From Chloroflexota bacterium (GTDB taxonomy: Bacteria > Chloroflexota > Anaerolineae > J036 > Brachytrichaceae), in NCBI GenBank assembly GCA_023382055.1, contig JAMCQN010000007.1:773-39541 (forward strand): a stretch of 38,769 bases of DNA, written 5' to 3'. Position 1 is the first letter of the stretch, and each line of letters starts with the position of its first letter. Made by a program: the position numbers and the translations under genes. The notes under the pieces are model-generated. The model was not told the DNA's origin. It saw only the letters and a list, made by a program, of their open reading frames with translations, and did no database searches. Of this stretch, positions 9,294 to 17,400 are shown piece by piece.

Positions 9294-9298
9294 TAATC

Positions 9299-10228
9299 GT
9301 GTTGCGAGTCTTCAACCGGCAGGCAGGCAGTGTCGCAGAAGCTGCGCGTACCCAGTTCATCGATAACATCGACGACGGCATGCTGGCATTGGACGCGCGA
9401 GACCGCATAGTCGACATCAACGCCATTGCACAACGATTGCTGGCGCCGGCGATAAAAGATCCGATTGGCAAGCCCGTTGACAAGGTGCTGCCGCGCTGGC
9501 AGGATCTGGCCAACGGCCAGGGCGACATGCTGGCGCTTGCCGACCTGGCCGGCGTGGAGGGGCATGAACCGCAGCGGCGCTACATGGAAATCCGCGTGAT
9601 GCCGGTCAAGGATGCGCGCGGTAAACATATCGGCCGCCTGTTTATCCTGCACGACGTCACGGAATCTCAGCAGCAACTGGCCGAGACGCATTCGCTGATC
9701 GAGAAGCTGCGAGAAGACTCGATTCACGACGAGTTGACGGGGCTGTACAACCGGCGCTATTTATCCGGACAGCTTACGCGCGAGATAGCGGAGGCGAAAC
9801 GCGAGAATCGTTTACTCAGCATCGTGATTGTGGATGTAGACCAACTGCGGGCGATCAACGAAGCGAACAGCCAGTACGCCGGAGATCTTGTGCTGCGCCA
9901 ACTGGCCGATCTCCTGCGCCGCGACATTCGTGGCAGCGACACCGCGTGCCGCTATGGGGACGATGAGTTCATTGCCATATTGCCGAATACGCCGCCCGAC
10001 GGCGCGCTGGTAGTCGCCGAGCGCTGGCGCGCATTTATGAAGAAGGCCGTGTTCGATTACGAAGGCGCCCGGCTGCATGTCACCATATCGCTGGGAATTG
10101 CGACATACCCCAACAATGCCGACAACTCCGACGCTTTGCTGGCCGCCGCCGACCTGGCGCTCGCCGCCGCCAAAATTAACGGGCGCGACCGCACGATGGC
10201 GAGTCAGACTGCGGCCATTAATACGTAA
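9299..10228 (+). CDS. PAS-GGDEF diguanylate cyclase
   Basis: From GTG 9299 the protein is 309 residues: a PAS-like domain (about 18-125, IDNIDDGMLALDARDRIVDIN ... FILHDVTE), a short coiled linker and a GGDEF domain (about 140-300). The GGDEF domain keeps DELTGLYNRRYL, the metal-binding VIVDVDQLRAIN, and the signature as GDDEF (220-224) rather than GGDEF. An RxxD inhibitory site (R211, D214) sits exactly five residues before the signature, as in product-inhibited cyclases. Predicted function is synthesis of c-di-GMP from two GTP. Proteins of this layout usually carry an N-terminal seven-helix sensor; here it is absent and the protein should be soluble. Two HD-GYP genes about 5-9 kb away could degrade the product. 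Confidence 0.88.
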   Translation: MLRVFNRQAGSVAEAARTQFIDNIDDGMLALDARDRIVDINAIAQRLLAPAIKDPIGKPVDKVLPRWQDLANGQGDMLALADLAGVEGHEPQRRYMEIRVMPVKDARGKHIGRLFILHDVTESQQQLAETHSLIEKLREDSIHDELTGLYNRRYLSGQLTREIAEAKRENRLLSIVIVDVDQLRAINEANSQYAGDLVLRQLADLLRRDIRGSDTACRYGDDEFIAILPNTPPDGALVVAERWRAFMKKAVFDYEGARLHVTISLGIATYPNNADNSDALLAAADLALAAAKINGRDRTMASQTAAINT

Positions 10229-10250
10229 GCTCTGAATTCGCGCGCTTTTC

Positions 10251-10266
10251 AGACTTTAGTCTTATT
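10251..10266 (+). terminator. Short hairpin with T-rich tail after the diguanylate cyclase gene
   Basis: AGAC/GTCT with a TTTA loop is followed by TATT, 23 nt after the stop codon. The stem is very short, so this is only a weak candidate. Confidence 0.25.
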
Positions 10267-10352
10267 CGTCCGTAGACCAATGGGCTATTCATACCCGCGT
10301 ACTCGCTCTACCAGTTGGGATGACGAAGACATATAGTTAGGCCCGATCAGGC

Positions 10353-10373
10353 AGTCTGGAAAGACTTTTATTT
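10353..10373 (+). terminator. Hairpin AGTCT-GGAA-AGACT with T-rich tail
   Basis: A perfect 5-bp stem with a GGAA tetraloop is followed by TTTTATTT. It lies between the diguanylate cyclase gene and the 12-helix membrane protein gene. It could end the upstream transcript or be part of the leader of the next gene. Confidence 0.4.
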
Positions 10374-10563
10374 ACGAAAGGAGATAGCCTGTTTTGTGCG
10401 GCGACGGGCCGCGCCACCATGCCTTTGGGGAGATGGGCGGTGCGCGAATGCTTTTCGCGACGCGGAGCGTCTCCGTGAGCGCAATACTGCAAGCACCTTT
10501 GCATGGGCCGGCAAGTGAACTTGCGTTAGTAGGCGGCACAAGCGCCGATGGAGGCATGTGGTT
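10374..10563 (+). promoter_or_regulatory. Structured leader upstream of the 12-helix membrane protein gene
   Basis: This stretch has no supported gene. It holds two perfect 5-bp hairpins, CGGAG-CGT-CTCCG at 10463-10475 and GCAAG-TGAA-CTTGC at 10511-10524. A possible GGCG/CGCC pairing lies near 10531-10547 and GGAGG at 10550-10554. The spacing suggests a folded 5' leader, but I could not match it to c-di-GMP, cobalamin or another riboswitch consensus. Small open frames on both strands here look like chance. Confidence 0.3.
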
Positions 10564-12015
10564 ATGGAGTCGAATCAAATGAAACCGGATGTGTCCGGCG
10601 AGGACATCGCAGAGATTGGGTTGCTGTCCTGGCTCACACATCGACGTCTGCTCTTATTTGTCATCGGCTGGTTGGTTCTTTTCACGATCGGGAGCTTTTT
10701 CATCTCGAATCCGTTCCAGAGTGAGCCTAACGCATCGGCCGAGCCGAACTACGCGTTTGTCATGTACATGCATGGGCTGTTGATTGGCATGGTCGGACTG
10801 ATAGCGCTGCTGAGCTGCGAGATCCTGGGTGTTCGGTCGCAGCATACCCGACAGTGGGTCGTCGGTGGCGTCCTCTTTGCTACGATTACTGCTGGGGTGG
10901 GAGGTATCTGGAACCGTACGATTCCAGGAAGCGAAGTGCCGATGTGGACGCAGATTCTCGGATTCTTCGCGCTCGATGAGATTCTGATCGCCTTGTTGAT
11001 CGGGTTAATCGGTGAGTGGCGAAGCCACCGGTCACTGCCACTCTTAGCTAGTGGGCTGGCTGTGATCTCGATGTTTGGCGCAGCGCTGATGGGCCACCTA
11101 GCCGGCTGGATTGAAGAGTTTGGCTGGGAATTCCCCCCAGTCATCGCGATGTATGCGCACGGGGTGGGGTTCGACAAGCAGGCCGACTTCACGAGCGCCC
11201 TTGTTGGCTCTCATTCCCACGAGATGGCCGTTGCCGCGATGGCACTCATCATGATTCTCGTAGCGCAGCAGTTCGGATATCACGCGTTCAGCGGTGCCGC
11301 GCGCCGAGTCTCCCAGGTTGGGCTCTCGATGATCGCGGTGGGGACGGCGCTCATGACGGTTATGTACGTAGTCATGGGACTGACAACCTGGTCTCCGCCG
11401 ACGCTCTTCGCGTCCGGCCCAGACCTCGTCAACGGGATCGCTGGTGATGATGCCGTCACCGGAATACTGGTGATGTTTGGTGGCGTCGTCGTCATCGTTG
11501 GCCTTGTGATGGGACGCCTGGGTCTGACTACCCCGTCGTTCCTCCGCCCGATTCGATTAGCCGCTGTCTGGGCCTGGGTGCTGAGCTTTGCCACGGTCGC
11601 CGTGGTCGGGTACGCGATCGCGATGAACGAAGCCTACTTCGGCGCAGGGGATGCCAAGGCGGCGGGTGCGGCTCAGGATGCCGTCTTCACCTGGTTCCAC
11701 CAGGATATCGGGCTGTTCCTGCTCCCGACAATTATCGCCGTCATGCTCGTTGTCGAGCGGCTGCATCTGGTCAATCGCGCATCTTCGTTGTGGTTCGGTG
11801 GCGCGATCGTCGGTGGTACCACCATGGTGTTTCTCGGTGGCCTTATCTGGGTCTTCCTGAATCCGGCGTTATTCGGACCGGGATACGTCGTGGCGACGGT
11901 CGGACTCATCGTCGTCGGTATCGTCTTGCTGGCGATCCTCTGGCGCGGAGTTTTCAGCCAGTCACGGCTTCCGACTGCGGCGCTCAGGGTGTCGGATGGG
12001 GATGCCCGCCAGTAG
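10564..12015 (+). CDS. Polytopic membrane protein with about 12 helices and conserved-looking His residues, function unknown
   Basis: 483 residues from the ATG at 10564, chosen because GGAGG lies 9 nt upstream; a GTG at 10558 is in frame but too close to that site. About twelve hydrophobic segments are visible (31-49, 63-89, 98-116, 127-151, 158-181, 193-203 short, 218-238, 249-277, 297-320, 330-354, 380-400, 408-432, 440-463). Histidines lie in or beside them: H70 (YMHGLL), H178 (MGHLAG), H199 (YAHG), H217/H219 (GSHSHE) and H379 (WFHQDIG). Helix count and the helix-2 His-Gly recall heme-copper oxidase subunit I, but the HPEVY and His-His copper motifs are absent, so this is only a distant analogy. 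Codon choice looks somewhat less GC-repetitive than in its neighbours. It stands alone, with no cytochrome partner nearby. Confidence 0.75.
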   Translation: MESNQMKPDVSGEDIAEIGLLSWLTHRRLLLFVIGWLVLFTIGSFFISNPFQSEPNASAEPNYAFVMYMHGLLIGMVGLIALLSCEILGVRSQHTRQWVVGGVLFATITAGVGGIWNRTIPGSEVPMWTQILGFFALDEILIALLIGLIGEWRSHRSLPLLASGLAVISMFGAALMGHLAGWIEEFGWEFPPVIAMYAHGVGFDKQADFTSALVGSHSHEMAVAAMALIMILVAQQFGYHAFSGAARRVSQVGLSMIAVGTALMTVMYVVMGLTTWSPPTLFASGPDLVNGIAGDDAVTGILVMFGGVVVIVGLVMGRLGLTTPSFLRPIRLAAVWAWVLSFATVAVVGYAIAMNEAYFGAGDAKAAGAAQDAVFTWFHQDIGLFLLPTIIAVMLVVERLHLVNRASSLWFGGAIVGGTTMVFLGGLIWVFLNPALFGPGYVVATVGLIVVGIVLLAILWRGVFSQSRLPTAALRVSDGDARQ

Positions 12016-12057
12016 CCCGGATCGAAAAGTTTGACAGATTACTCGCGCCATTGGTTA

Positions 12058-12642
12058 CTATAGCTTGGGAGGCGACCTGAAAACGGCGGATTTGCGCACG
12101 GAACGATAAAGCCCATTCCGCTTCAGATCCTGCAGCGCGCGCTTCTCATGCTGGACAAGCGCGCGCAGTTCGTCCTCTGCGGCGGGATGCGGCGCGCCGT
12201 GCGCCTCAACAGGCAGTTGGGAAAACACCTGCTCGAAAATAGCGCGGGCGCGTTCCGCGTGGTAATCCGATGTCGCGATCAACAGGCGTTGCGGTTCGCA
12301 GGCGCTGACTGCCGGCTCGCTCAGGAATGCATCCTCCGCGGTATTGTGGCTATCGATGAATGGGTACAGTCGCGCCGGATGCACTCCTCGCGCTGCAAGG
12401 TACTCGCGCGCTTCAGCGGTGCGTGGGAACGCCCGCCTATCGGGACCATCGGGCGGGCGCCCTGTAACGGTCAGGCTCGAATCCGGGCATGCGCGCAGCA
12501 GCGCGATGCCCAGTTCCAACCGTTCACGCCCGGCGGCGGTAAGGTGAACTGTCTGGTCGAAATGCCCCAGCACGATGATGAGGTCCCGCATGTCGACGTG
12601 TAGTTGCGGATAATGACAGGGGCAGGCCGCCTGCCGCGTCAT
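12058..12642 (-). CDS. DUF218 (YdcF/SanA/ElyC-like) protein
   Basis: The core runs MRDLIIVLGHFDQ, ERLELGIALLRACPDSSLTVTGRPP, TAEAREYLAARGV, IDSHNTAEDAFLS and LLIATSDYHAERARAIFEQVF. This is the Rossmann-like DUF218 fold: a beta strand, Tx(T)G after strand 2, the NT.ED motif and (S/T)xxxHxxR near the end. Members are implicated in envelope or peptidoglycan homeostasis (SanA, ElyC), but the biochemical role is mostly unknown. No transmembrane helix is visible here. The frame extends to 12732, but that part overlaps the upstream gene. I take the ATG at 12642, 4 nt after the neighbour's stop codon; the ATG at 12591 (MRDL) is the alternative. Likely co-transcribed with the upstream hypothetical gene. 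Confidence 0.75.
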   Translation of the reverse strand: MTRQAACPCHYPQLHVDMRDLIIVLGHFDQTVHLTAAGRERLELGIALLRACPDSSLTVTGRPPDGPDRRAFPRTAEAREYLAARGVHPARLYPFIDSHNTAEDAFLSEPAVSACEPQRLLIATSDYHAERARAIFEQVFSQLPVEAHGAPHPAAEDELRALVQHEKRALQDLKRNGLYRSVRKSAVFRSPPKL

Positions 12643-12646
12643 TGCG

Positions 12647-13027
12647 CTAACTTGACGGTCCCGCCCGGTTGCCCTGATACAGGCGGCGGTTCGTCTCGCG
12701 CAGCGCCTGCCGATCATCCTCGGTGTTGACAATCTCGTGGATGTTCACATCGCAGGTTCGCAGCTCTACATCCTTAACCTGGATGGTCAGGGTGCTCTCG
12801 GCGATGGCGATGACCGTAGCGCGGTCGGTCGAGATAATGCTGCCGTTGCGATGGCGCCACATGACTGCCGAACCGACTTTGATGCCGCGCTCTTCGGGCG
12901 TGCGGGAGTCTCGTTCCTGTACGGCCTGCCAGTCTTCAAAAGTGCGATAAACGCGCGGCTGCGCCCCATTCTTCAGCACGATGGACTTGGGTTTCGCGCC
13001 GTTTCGATTGGCTTGTGTGTTATTCAT
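12647..13027 (-). CDS. Hypothetical protein, 126 residues, small beta domain
   Basis: I do not recognise this protein. It has a basic N-terminus (MNNTQANRNGAKPKS), a segment VYRTFEDWQAVQERD, then alternating hydrophobic strands (VGSAVMWRHRNG, RATVIAIAESTLTIQVKDV) that suggest a small SH3-like beta barrel, and a charged C-terminal helix (EDDRQALRETNRRLYQ). No Cys, signal peptide or membrane segment is present. It lies just upstream of the DUF218 gene on the same strand (4-nt gap), which implies co-expression. Confidence 0.6.
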   Translation of the reverse strand: MNNTQANRNGAKPKSIVLKNGAQPRVYRTFEDWQAVQERDSRTPEERGIKVGSAVMWRHRNGSIISTDRATVIAIAESTLTIQVKDVELRTCDVNIHEIVNTEDDRQALRETNRRLYQGNRAGPSS

Positions 13028-13274
13028 ATCGAATCATTTTGGCGCCGGTAATCAATCAGCCTGCCAGGCCGGTGAGTGATGAATAGCGCCTGCTGCGCTG
13101 CACAACTCGACGCGTCCCGATAAGTGATAGAAGGCCTGGCAAGATATTACCCGTGGCTCAATCTCCCGGAAGGATTTCGAAGAGCATGTGGAAGAACTGC
13201 TTATCAAAACCACCACGTCATGATCACACCGACGGTTTCACTATAACACAATTGATGGGAGAACCGTCGCAGGG

Positions 13275-14525
13275 TCAGCGCAGCGGCAGCGTCACAATAA
13301 ACGTAGCGCCCTGGTTCAAGACGCTTTCGAAAACGATCTCGCCCTGATGCGCGTGCACGGCGCGCTGCACGATCGACATGCCCAGCCCGGTGCCGGGAAC
13401 GGAGCCGACATTGCTGCCGCGGTGGAAAGGCTCAAACAGGCGCGCCTGATCTTCGACCGGGATGCCGATGCCGTAATCGCGGAAGCGCATGATGGCCTGC
13501 GAGTCGCTGCATTCCAACGACAGCGTCACAACGGGGTCGGGTTGCAGCGAATACTTGATCGCATTGGACAGCAGGTTATTGATGATCTGCCATAACAGCT
13601 TGTCGTCCATGCGCGCAGGAACGTAGTCTCCCGTGTACTCGAAGGACAGGCGGTACTTGTGGCCGTAAGCCTGTTGGATCTGCTCGACGCAGTCGCGGCA
13701 ATAGGCCGCCAGGTCGAGCGGGCGCGGCTCAAAGTGTGTCTTGCCGGAGTCGTAACGGCCAAGCACCAGGATGTCCTGCAGCATATCCGCCATGTTCATG
13801 GTGGAAGTGCGAATCTGTTCGAAGTGACGGCACCGCTTTTCATCGCTCAAGCGGTCATAATAACGTTCCAGAAGCTCGGACGAGGACTGGATGATGCTCA
13901 TCGGCGTGCGGAATTCATGCGAGACGAGCGTGATGAAGCGGGTATTCATGATCCTCAGCTCGCGCTCTCTGGCCAGCGCGACCAGCGTCTCATCGATTGA
14001 TTTTCTCGCTTCGTCCAGGGCGTACGATGCGACCACGAACTGGTGATGCTCGACGAAGGCGCCGAGAAGCGCCGCGATAGAATCCAGCGTATCGATAAAA
14101 CTTGTATCCGGCGTTGCGCCGGTCGCAAAGCGCAGCCCTAATACGCCGGTAGCCCCCTGCCAGGCGCGCACTGGCAGCACGTATACCGCATCATGCGCCT
14201 GCTCATCATCGTGGATCCAGCGGGCTTGCCCTGTAAGGATCACGCGGCGCAGCGGGCTCTCATCCCGCAGGAGCGCAAGTTCGTCCGGCCAGGCAGCCGC
14301 CAGCCTGAGCGCTGTTGCTTCGCCATCGTCGTCCGCGTCTGCAATCCATATCGCGCCCGCAGAGACGGCGGATTGATCGATGTCACAGATCGCTCGCAGG
14401 CAGCTCTGGCAGCCTTCCGGCAGAGTTTTCGCTGCGGTAAGTGCGTACGACGCCACCCTGTACAGAGCCAGCCGCTGACTATCTGACAGACTCGCTGTCG
14501 TGTGATTGGATAAGTTCGTCTCCAT
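13275..14525 (-). CDS. Soluble GAF-domain histidine kinase
   Basis: 416 residues: a degenerate GAF-like sensor (about 25-165), a linker helix, HisKA with VSHEFRTPMS (H203), then HATPase with NLLSNAIKYS (N box), DYGIGIP (G1), FEPFHRG (F box) and GTGLGMSIV (G2). No transmembrane helix, so it should sense a cytoplasmic signal or partner. It shares the catalytic half, including the FHRGSN.GSVPGTGLG stretch and the LQDILVLGRYDSGKT motif, with the kinases at 18866-20539 and 20672-22378, but lacks their PAS domain. No receiver or response-regulator gene is adjacent. The 247-nt gap between this gene's stop and the gene ending upstream contains a 7-bp GACGGTT/AACCGTC inverted repeat and nothing else I can identify. 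Confidence 0.92.
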   Translation of the reverse strand: METNLSNHTTASLSDSQRLALYRVASYALTAAKTLPEGCQSCLRAICDIDQSAVSAGAIWIADADDDGEATALRLAAAWPDELALLRDESPLRRVILTGQARWIHDDEQAHDAVYVLPVRAWQGATGVLGLRFATGATPDTSFIDTLDSIAALLGAFVEHHQFVVASYALDEARKSIDETLVALARERELRIMNTRFITLVSHEFRTPMSIIQSSSELLERYYDRLSDEKRCRHFEQIRTSTMNMADMLQDILVLGRYDSGKTHFEPRPLDLAAYCRDCVEQIQQAYGHKYRLSFEYTGDYVPARMDDKLLWQIINNLLSNAIKYSLQPDPVVTLSLECSDSQAIMRFRDYGIGIPVEDQARLFEPFHRGSNVGSVPGTGLGMSIVQRAVHAHQGEIVFESVLNQGATFIVTLPLR

Positions 14526-14626
14526 CGACCGACGACGGCCTCATGAACGTGATATAAGACTGTCTCGCACATTATAGGCCAGGCAATGTTGCTCAGTGGT
14601 TCGGCGGCGCCCCGGCGCTGTCTGGA

Positions 14627-17254
14627 CTATGCCGGCTCGATGTGTGAATCTGTCAGGTGCATTCGCATAAAGGCTTCCACCACATCGGGATCGAAATAAG
14701 CGCCCGACTGCGTGAGAATGTACGCGATCACCTGTTCCTCCGGCCAGCCGCCGCGATACGGGCGATCCGAGCGCAGCGCATCCCACACATCCACAACCGA
14801 AAAGATGCGGGCGGCCAGAGGTATTTCCCTGCCTTTCAGCCCGCGCGGGTAACCGCTGCCGTCCCACTTCTCGTGATGGCAGTAGGGGATGTCGATGGCG
14901 GAATGCAGGAATGTGATGGGCGCGAGCATCTCGTAGGCGAACTGGGGATGCCGGCGCATGTCGGCCGTTTCGCCCTCATTGAGCGGCCCGGGTTTGTTCA
15001 GGATCTTGTCGGGGATGGCGATCTTGCCGATATCGTGCAGGAGCGCCCCGCGCCGGACGTGCACGAGTTCCGCATCGCTGAGCCCCATCAACCGCGCCAG
15101 GTCCGTAGTTATTTCGGCCACGCGCTGTGTATGCCCCTGAGTCCTTTGATCCCGCAGATCCAGCGCGCGCGACCATCCCTCAATGGTCGCTTCGTACGCA
15201 AGGACGAGTTCAGTGTTGGTACGCTGCATACTGTCGTACAGCGCGGCGTTGTCGATCGCCAGCGTCGCCTGACCCGCCAGCGTTTCCAGAACATCCAACC
15301 AGTCATCGTCCGGGTTGAGCGGCGAACGATGGAATATCTCCAGCACCCCGTTGATCTGGCTTTTCGCCGTCAGCGGCATGGCCACAAGCGATGCAAATCC
15401 CTCGGCGGCGAACAGCGCGGCATCGCGTGCATAAGTCGCCGAGTCGCTGCGCAGGAAGGAGCTCTTGCCGAAGATGATCCTGTGTTCCAGCGCGGCGTGC
15501 CCGGCATAGCCCTCGCCCAGCCGCAGACGCGCCTGCTGCGCCGTGCGGGTTGTGAAGCCGATGCCTGATGCGAAAGAGAGCATATTCGTTTCCGGGCTGA
15601 GCAGCAGGATGTCCGCCGCGTCCACATGCAACTGGTCGGCGACCTGCTCCAGGATGATTTCGAGCGTGGCGTTCAGGCTGAGCCCGGAGGCGATGGCGAT
15701 ATCGACCTTGTGCTGCGCCTGCATGGTGCTCAGGCGGCGTTTGGTTTCCTCATACAGGTGCGCATTTTCCAGCGCGGCAGCCGCCATCAGCGAATAGCTT
15801 TGGAAGAACTGCACCCGATCCTGATTGAAGAACGCCAACTCATCGCTGTACAGAAGCAGTGCGCCAAAAGGCTGGTTGCGGCTGAGCAGAGGAAAGGCGG
15901 CTATGGAGGCGAATCCATATTGGAGCGCCTGGGATCGCCACGGCGCGAAGGTGGAATCTGTCGCAAGGTTGTCGCTGACGACCGGGATGCCCAACCGGAT
16001 GGCGCGACCGGCTGGTCCCTGGCCTTCAAGGGTGTTGTCCCAGCGCACTGCTATCTGACGGGGGTAATCGAGCGCTGGCGGATACTGGTCCAGTATGTCC
16101 ACCAGGCCGTTTGCGTTGGCCTGTCCTACCCATGCCAGCTTGACGCCAAAGGTATCGACACAATTGCGGGCGACGGATCGAGCCAGTTGCATGGAGTCCA
16201 GATTGCCGGTCAGTTCCTGGGCGCCGGCGTAGAGCGCGCGCAGCTCGGTCAGTTGCTGCTTGATCCTCTCCTCGCTCTGCTGCAGCGCCAGTTCAGTCTC
16301 CATGCGTGCGGTGATATCGCGGCCATACGTCACGACGTATTCCTCATCCTCGTAGCGGACAAAGCTGTTGGTGAGCAGCAGATAACGGGCGCGGCCGTCC
16401 GGCATCTGCAACGGTAACTGTTCCTCGATGCTGCCGTCTTTTTTCAGGCGCTCCCTATAGGCAGGCCAGTCTGCCTCAATATAGATCGTAAACACGTCCC
16501 AGAGTTTACGATGCAGGATCATCTCGCGGGGCAGTTCCACCGCCCTGCAGGCGGCCTCATTGATATACAGGATCTCCCCGTCGCGTGAGATGCGCGCCAT
16601 CGGTTCGGGCGCGTTATCGACGATATATTGAGTGCGTCTCAGCGACAGGTCGGTCTGCTTGCGCGCGGTGACGTCGTTGACCACGGCGAGCCGCGCGGGT
16701 CTGCCGGCAAAGGTGGTTTCGCGCGTCTCGATTTCCACATTGATGATGGTCCCGTTGCTCAGGCGGTGCCGACGCTCCAGATGCGCGCTCGCCGGGAACG
16801 CATCTTGCGAGAAGGTGGGCGCATCTTCCGGCAGGTACAGGTCGCCCACCCTCATGCGCTCGAATTCTTCCTGCGTATACCCGTAGAGTTGGATGGCGGC
16901 GGCGTTGACGGCCAGGATAACCTGCATGTGCGGGTCGAAAACCCACATGGGATGGGGCGCTTGATCGAAAAGCTGAGACTTTTGACGGTCGAGTTCGGTT
17001 GCGCGCAATCGGGCGCGCTCGGCTGCGGCGCGCTCCACGTAGATGAACAGCGCCACCACGATGACGTAGAACCAGCCTTTGTACGTGGAGAGTTGCGTGA
17101 TGGTTGCCGGATCGCTCGTGAAGAATTCCAGGACCCGGTCGCTGACGGCAATCCACATGCCTGACAGCACGGTGAATATCAGCGTGATGCGCAACGCTTC
17201 ATACGATATGCCGAATGGCAGGATGGGTCGGCATCCCTCCGCTTTTCTTTTCAT
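14627..17254 (-). CDS. Membrane PAS-PAS-GAF-GAF-HD-GYP c-di-GMP phosphodiesterase
   Basis: From the ATG at 17254 (MKRKAEGC), 875 residues. Two transmembrane segments lie in the first 100 residues, followed by two PAS domains (LFDQAPHPMWVFDP...; TQYIVDNAPEPMARISRDGEILYIN...), two GAF domains, and a complete HD-GYP domain. The HD-GYP domain has HTQRVAEIT, LLHDIGKIAIPD (H740, D741), HHEKWDGSGYPRG (GYP at 801-803) and VVDVWDAL. HD-GYP enzymes hydrolyse c-di-GMP to pGpG or GMP. All signature residues are present, so activity is likely. The frame extends 111 nt further upstream, but that segment is Arg/Ser-rich and unlike a membrane-protein N-terminus. It is divergent from the second HD-GYP gene, with 146 nt between the starts. 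Confidence 0.92.
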   Translation of the reverse strand: MKRKAEGCRPILPFGISYEALRITLIFTVLSGMWIAVSDRVLEFFTSDPATITQLSTYKGWFYVIVVALFIYVERAAAERARLRATELDRQKSQLFDQAPHPMWVFDPHMQVILAVNAAAIQLYGYTQEEFERMRVGDLYLPEDAPTFSQDAFPASAHLERRHRLSNGTIINVEIETRETTFAGRPARLAVVNDVTARKQTDLSLRRTQYIVDNAPEPMARISRDGEILYINEAACRAVELPREMILHRKLWDVFTIYIEADWPAYRERLKKDGSIEEQLPLQMPDGRARYLLLTNSFVRYEDEEYVVTYGRDITARMETELALQQSEERIKQQLTELRALYAGAQELTGNLDSMQLARSVARNCVDTFGVKLAWVGQANANGLVDILDQYPPALDYPRQIAVRWDNTLEGQGPAGRAIRLGIPVVSDNLATDSTFAPWRSQALQYGFASIAAFPLLSRNQPFGALLLYSDELAFFNQDRVQFFQSYSLMAAAALENAHLYEETKRRLSTMQAQHKVDIAIASGLSLNATLEIILEQVADQLHVDAADILLLSPETNMLSFASGIGFTTRTAQQARLRLGEGYAGHAALEHRIIFGKSSFLRSDSATYARDAALFAAEGFASLVAMPLTAKSQINGVLEIFHRSPLNPDDDWLDVLETLAGQATLAIDNAALYDSMQRTNTELVLAYEATIEGWSRALDLRDQRTQGHTQRVAEITTDLARLMGLSDAELVHVRRGALLHDIGKIAIPDKILNKPGPLNEGETADMRRHPQFAYEMLAPITFLHSAIDIPYCHHEKWDGSGYPRGLKGREIPLAARIFSVVDVWDALRSDRPYRGGWPEEQVIAYILTQSGAYFDPDVVEAFMRMHLTDSHIEPA

Positions 17255-17355
17255 CTCTAGCCCAAAAATACTACCAGCGCGCCCGTGTGCGGAAACCGAT
17301 GCATCTTGTCGTGCTCGCGGCCGCGAGGCGCTCTTCGTCTGGCAATGAGTATACG

Positions 17356-17387
17356 GTGACAGCAATAAAAAGAAAATGCACTATATT
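17356..17387 (+). promoter_or_regulatory. Candidate promoter between the two divergent HD-GYP genes
   Basis: GTGACA at 17356-17361 and TATATT at 17382-17387 face the right-hand HD-GYP gene. The spacer is 20 nt, longer than ideal. The position implies a leader of only about 6 nt before the ATG at 17401, and no Shine-Dalgarno sequence is present, which would fit near-leaderless translation. Confidence 0.3.
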
Positions 17388-17400
17388 AATGATGCATAGT

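Noticed and set aside
10285-10330. tRNA-like AACTGGTAGAGCGAG on the minus strand
   Set aside because: Resembles a D-arm, but no matching D-stem, anticodon arm or T-arm can be formed.
10374-10563. c-di-GMP riboswitch upstream of the membrane protein
   Set aside because: Attractive because of the nearby cyclase, but the conserved GEMM core (GCAAA...GCAAAGCC-type) is not present.
12031-12055. TTGACA...TACTAT promoter on the plus strand
   Set aside because: Spacer is 19 nt or more and it would only drive antisense RNA to the DUF218 gene; no evidence of a downstream transcript.
13222-13234. 13-nt GATCACACCGACG also found at 38754-38766
   Set aside because: Too short for a confident repeat in a GC-rich window of this size, and the flanks do not match.
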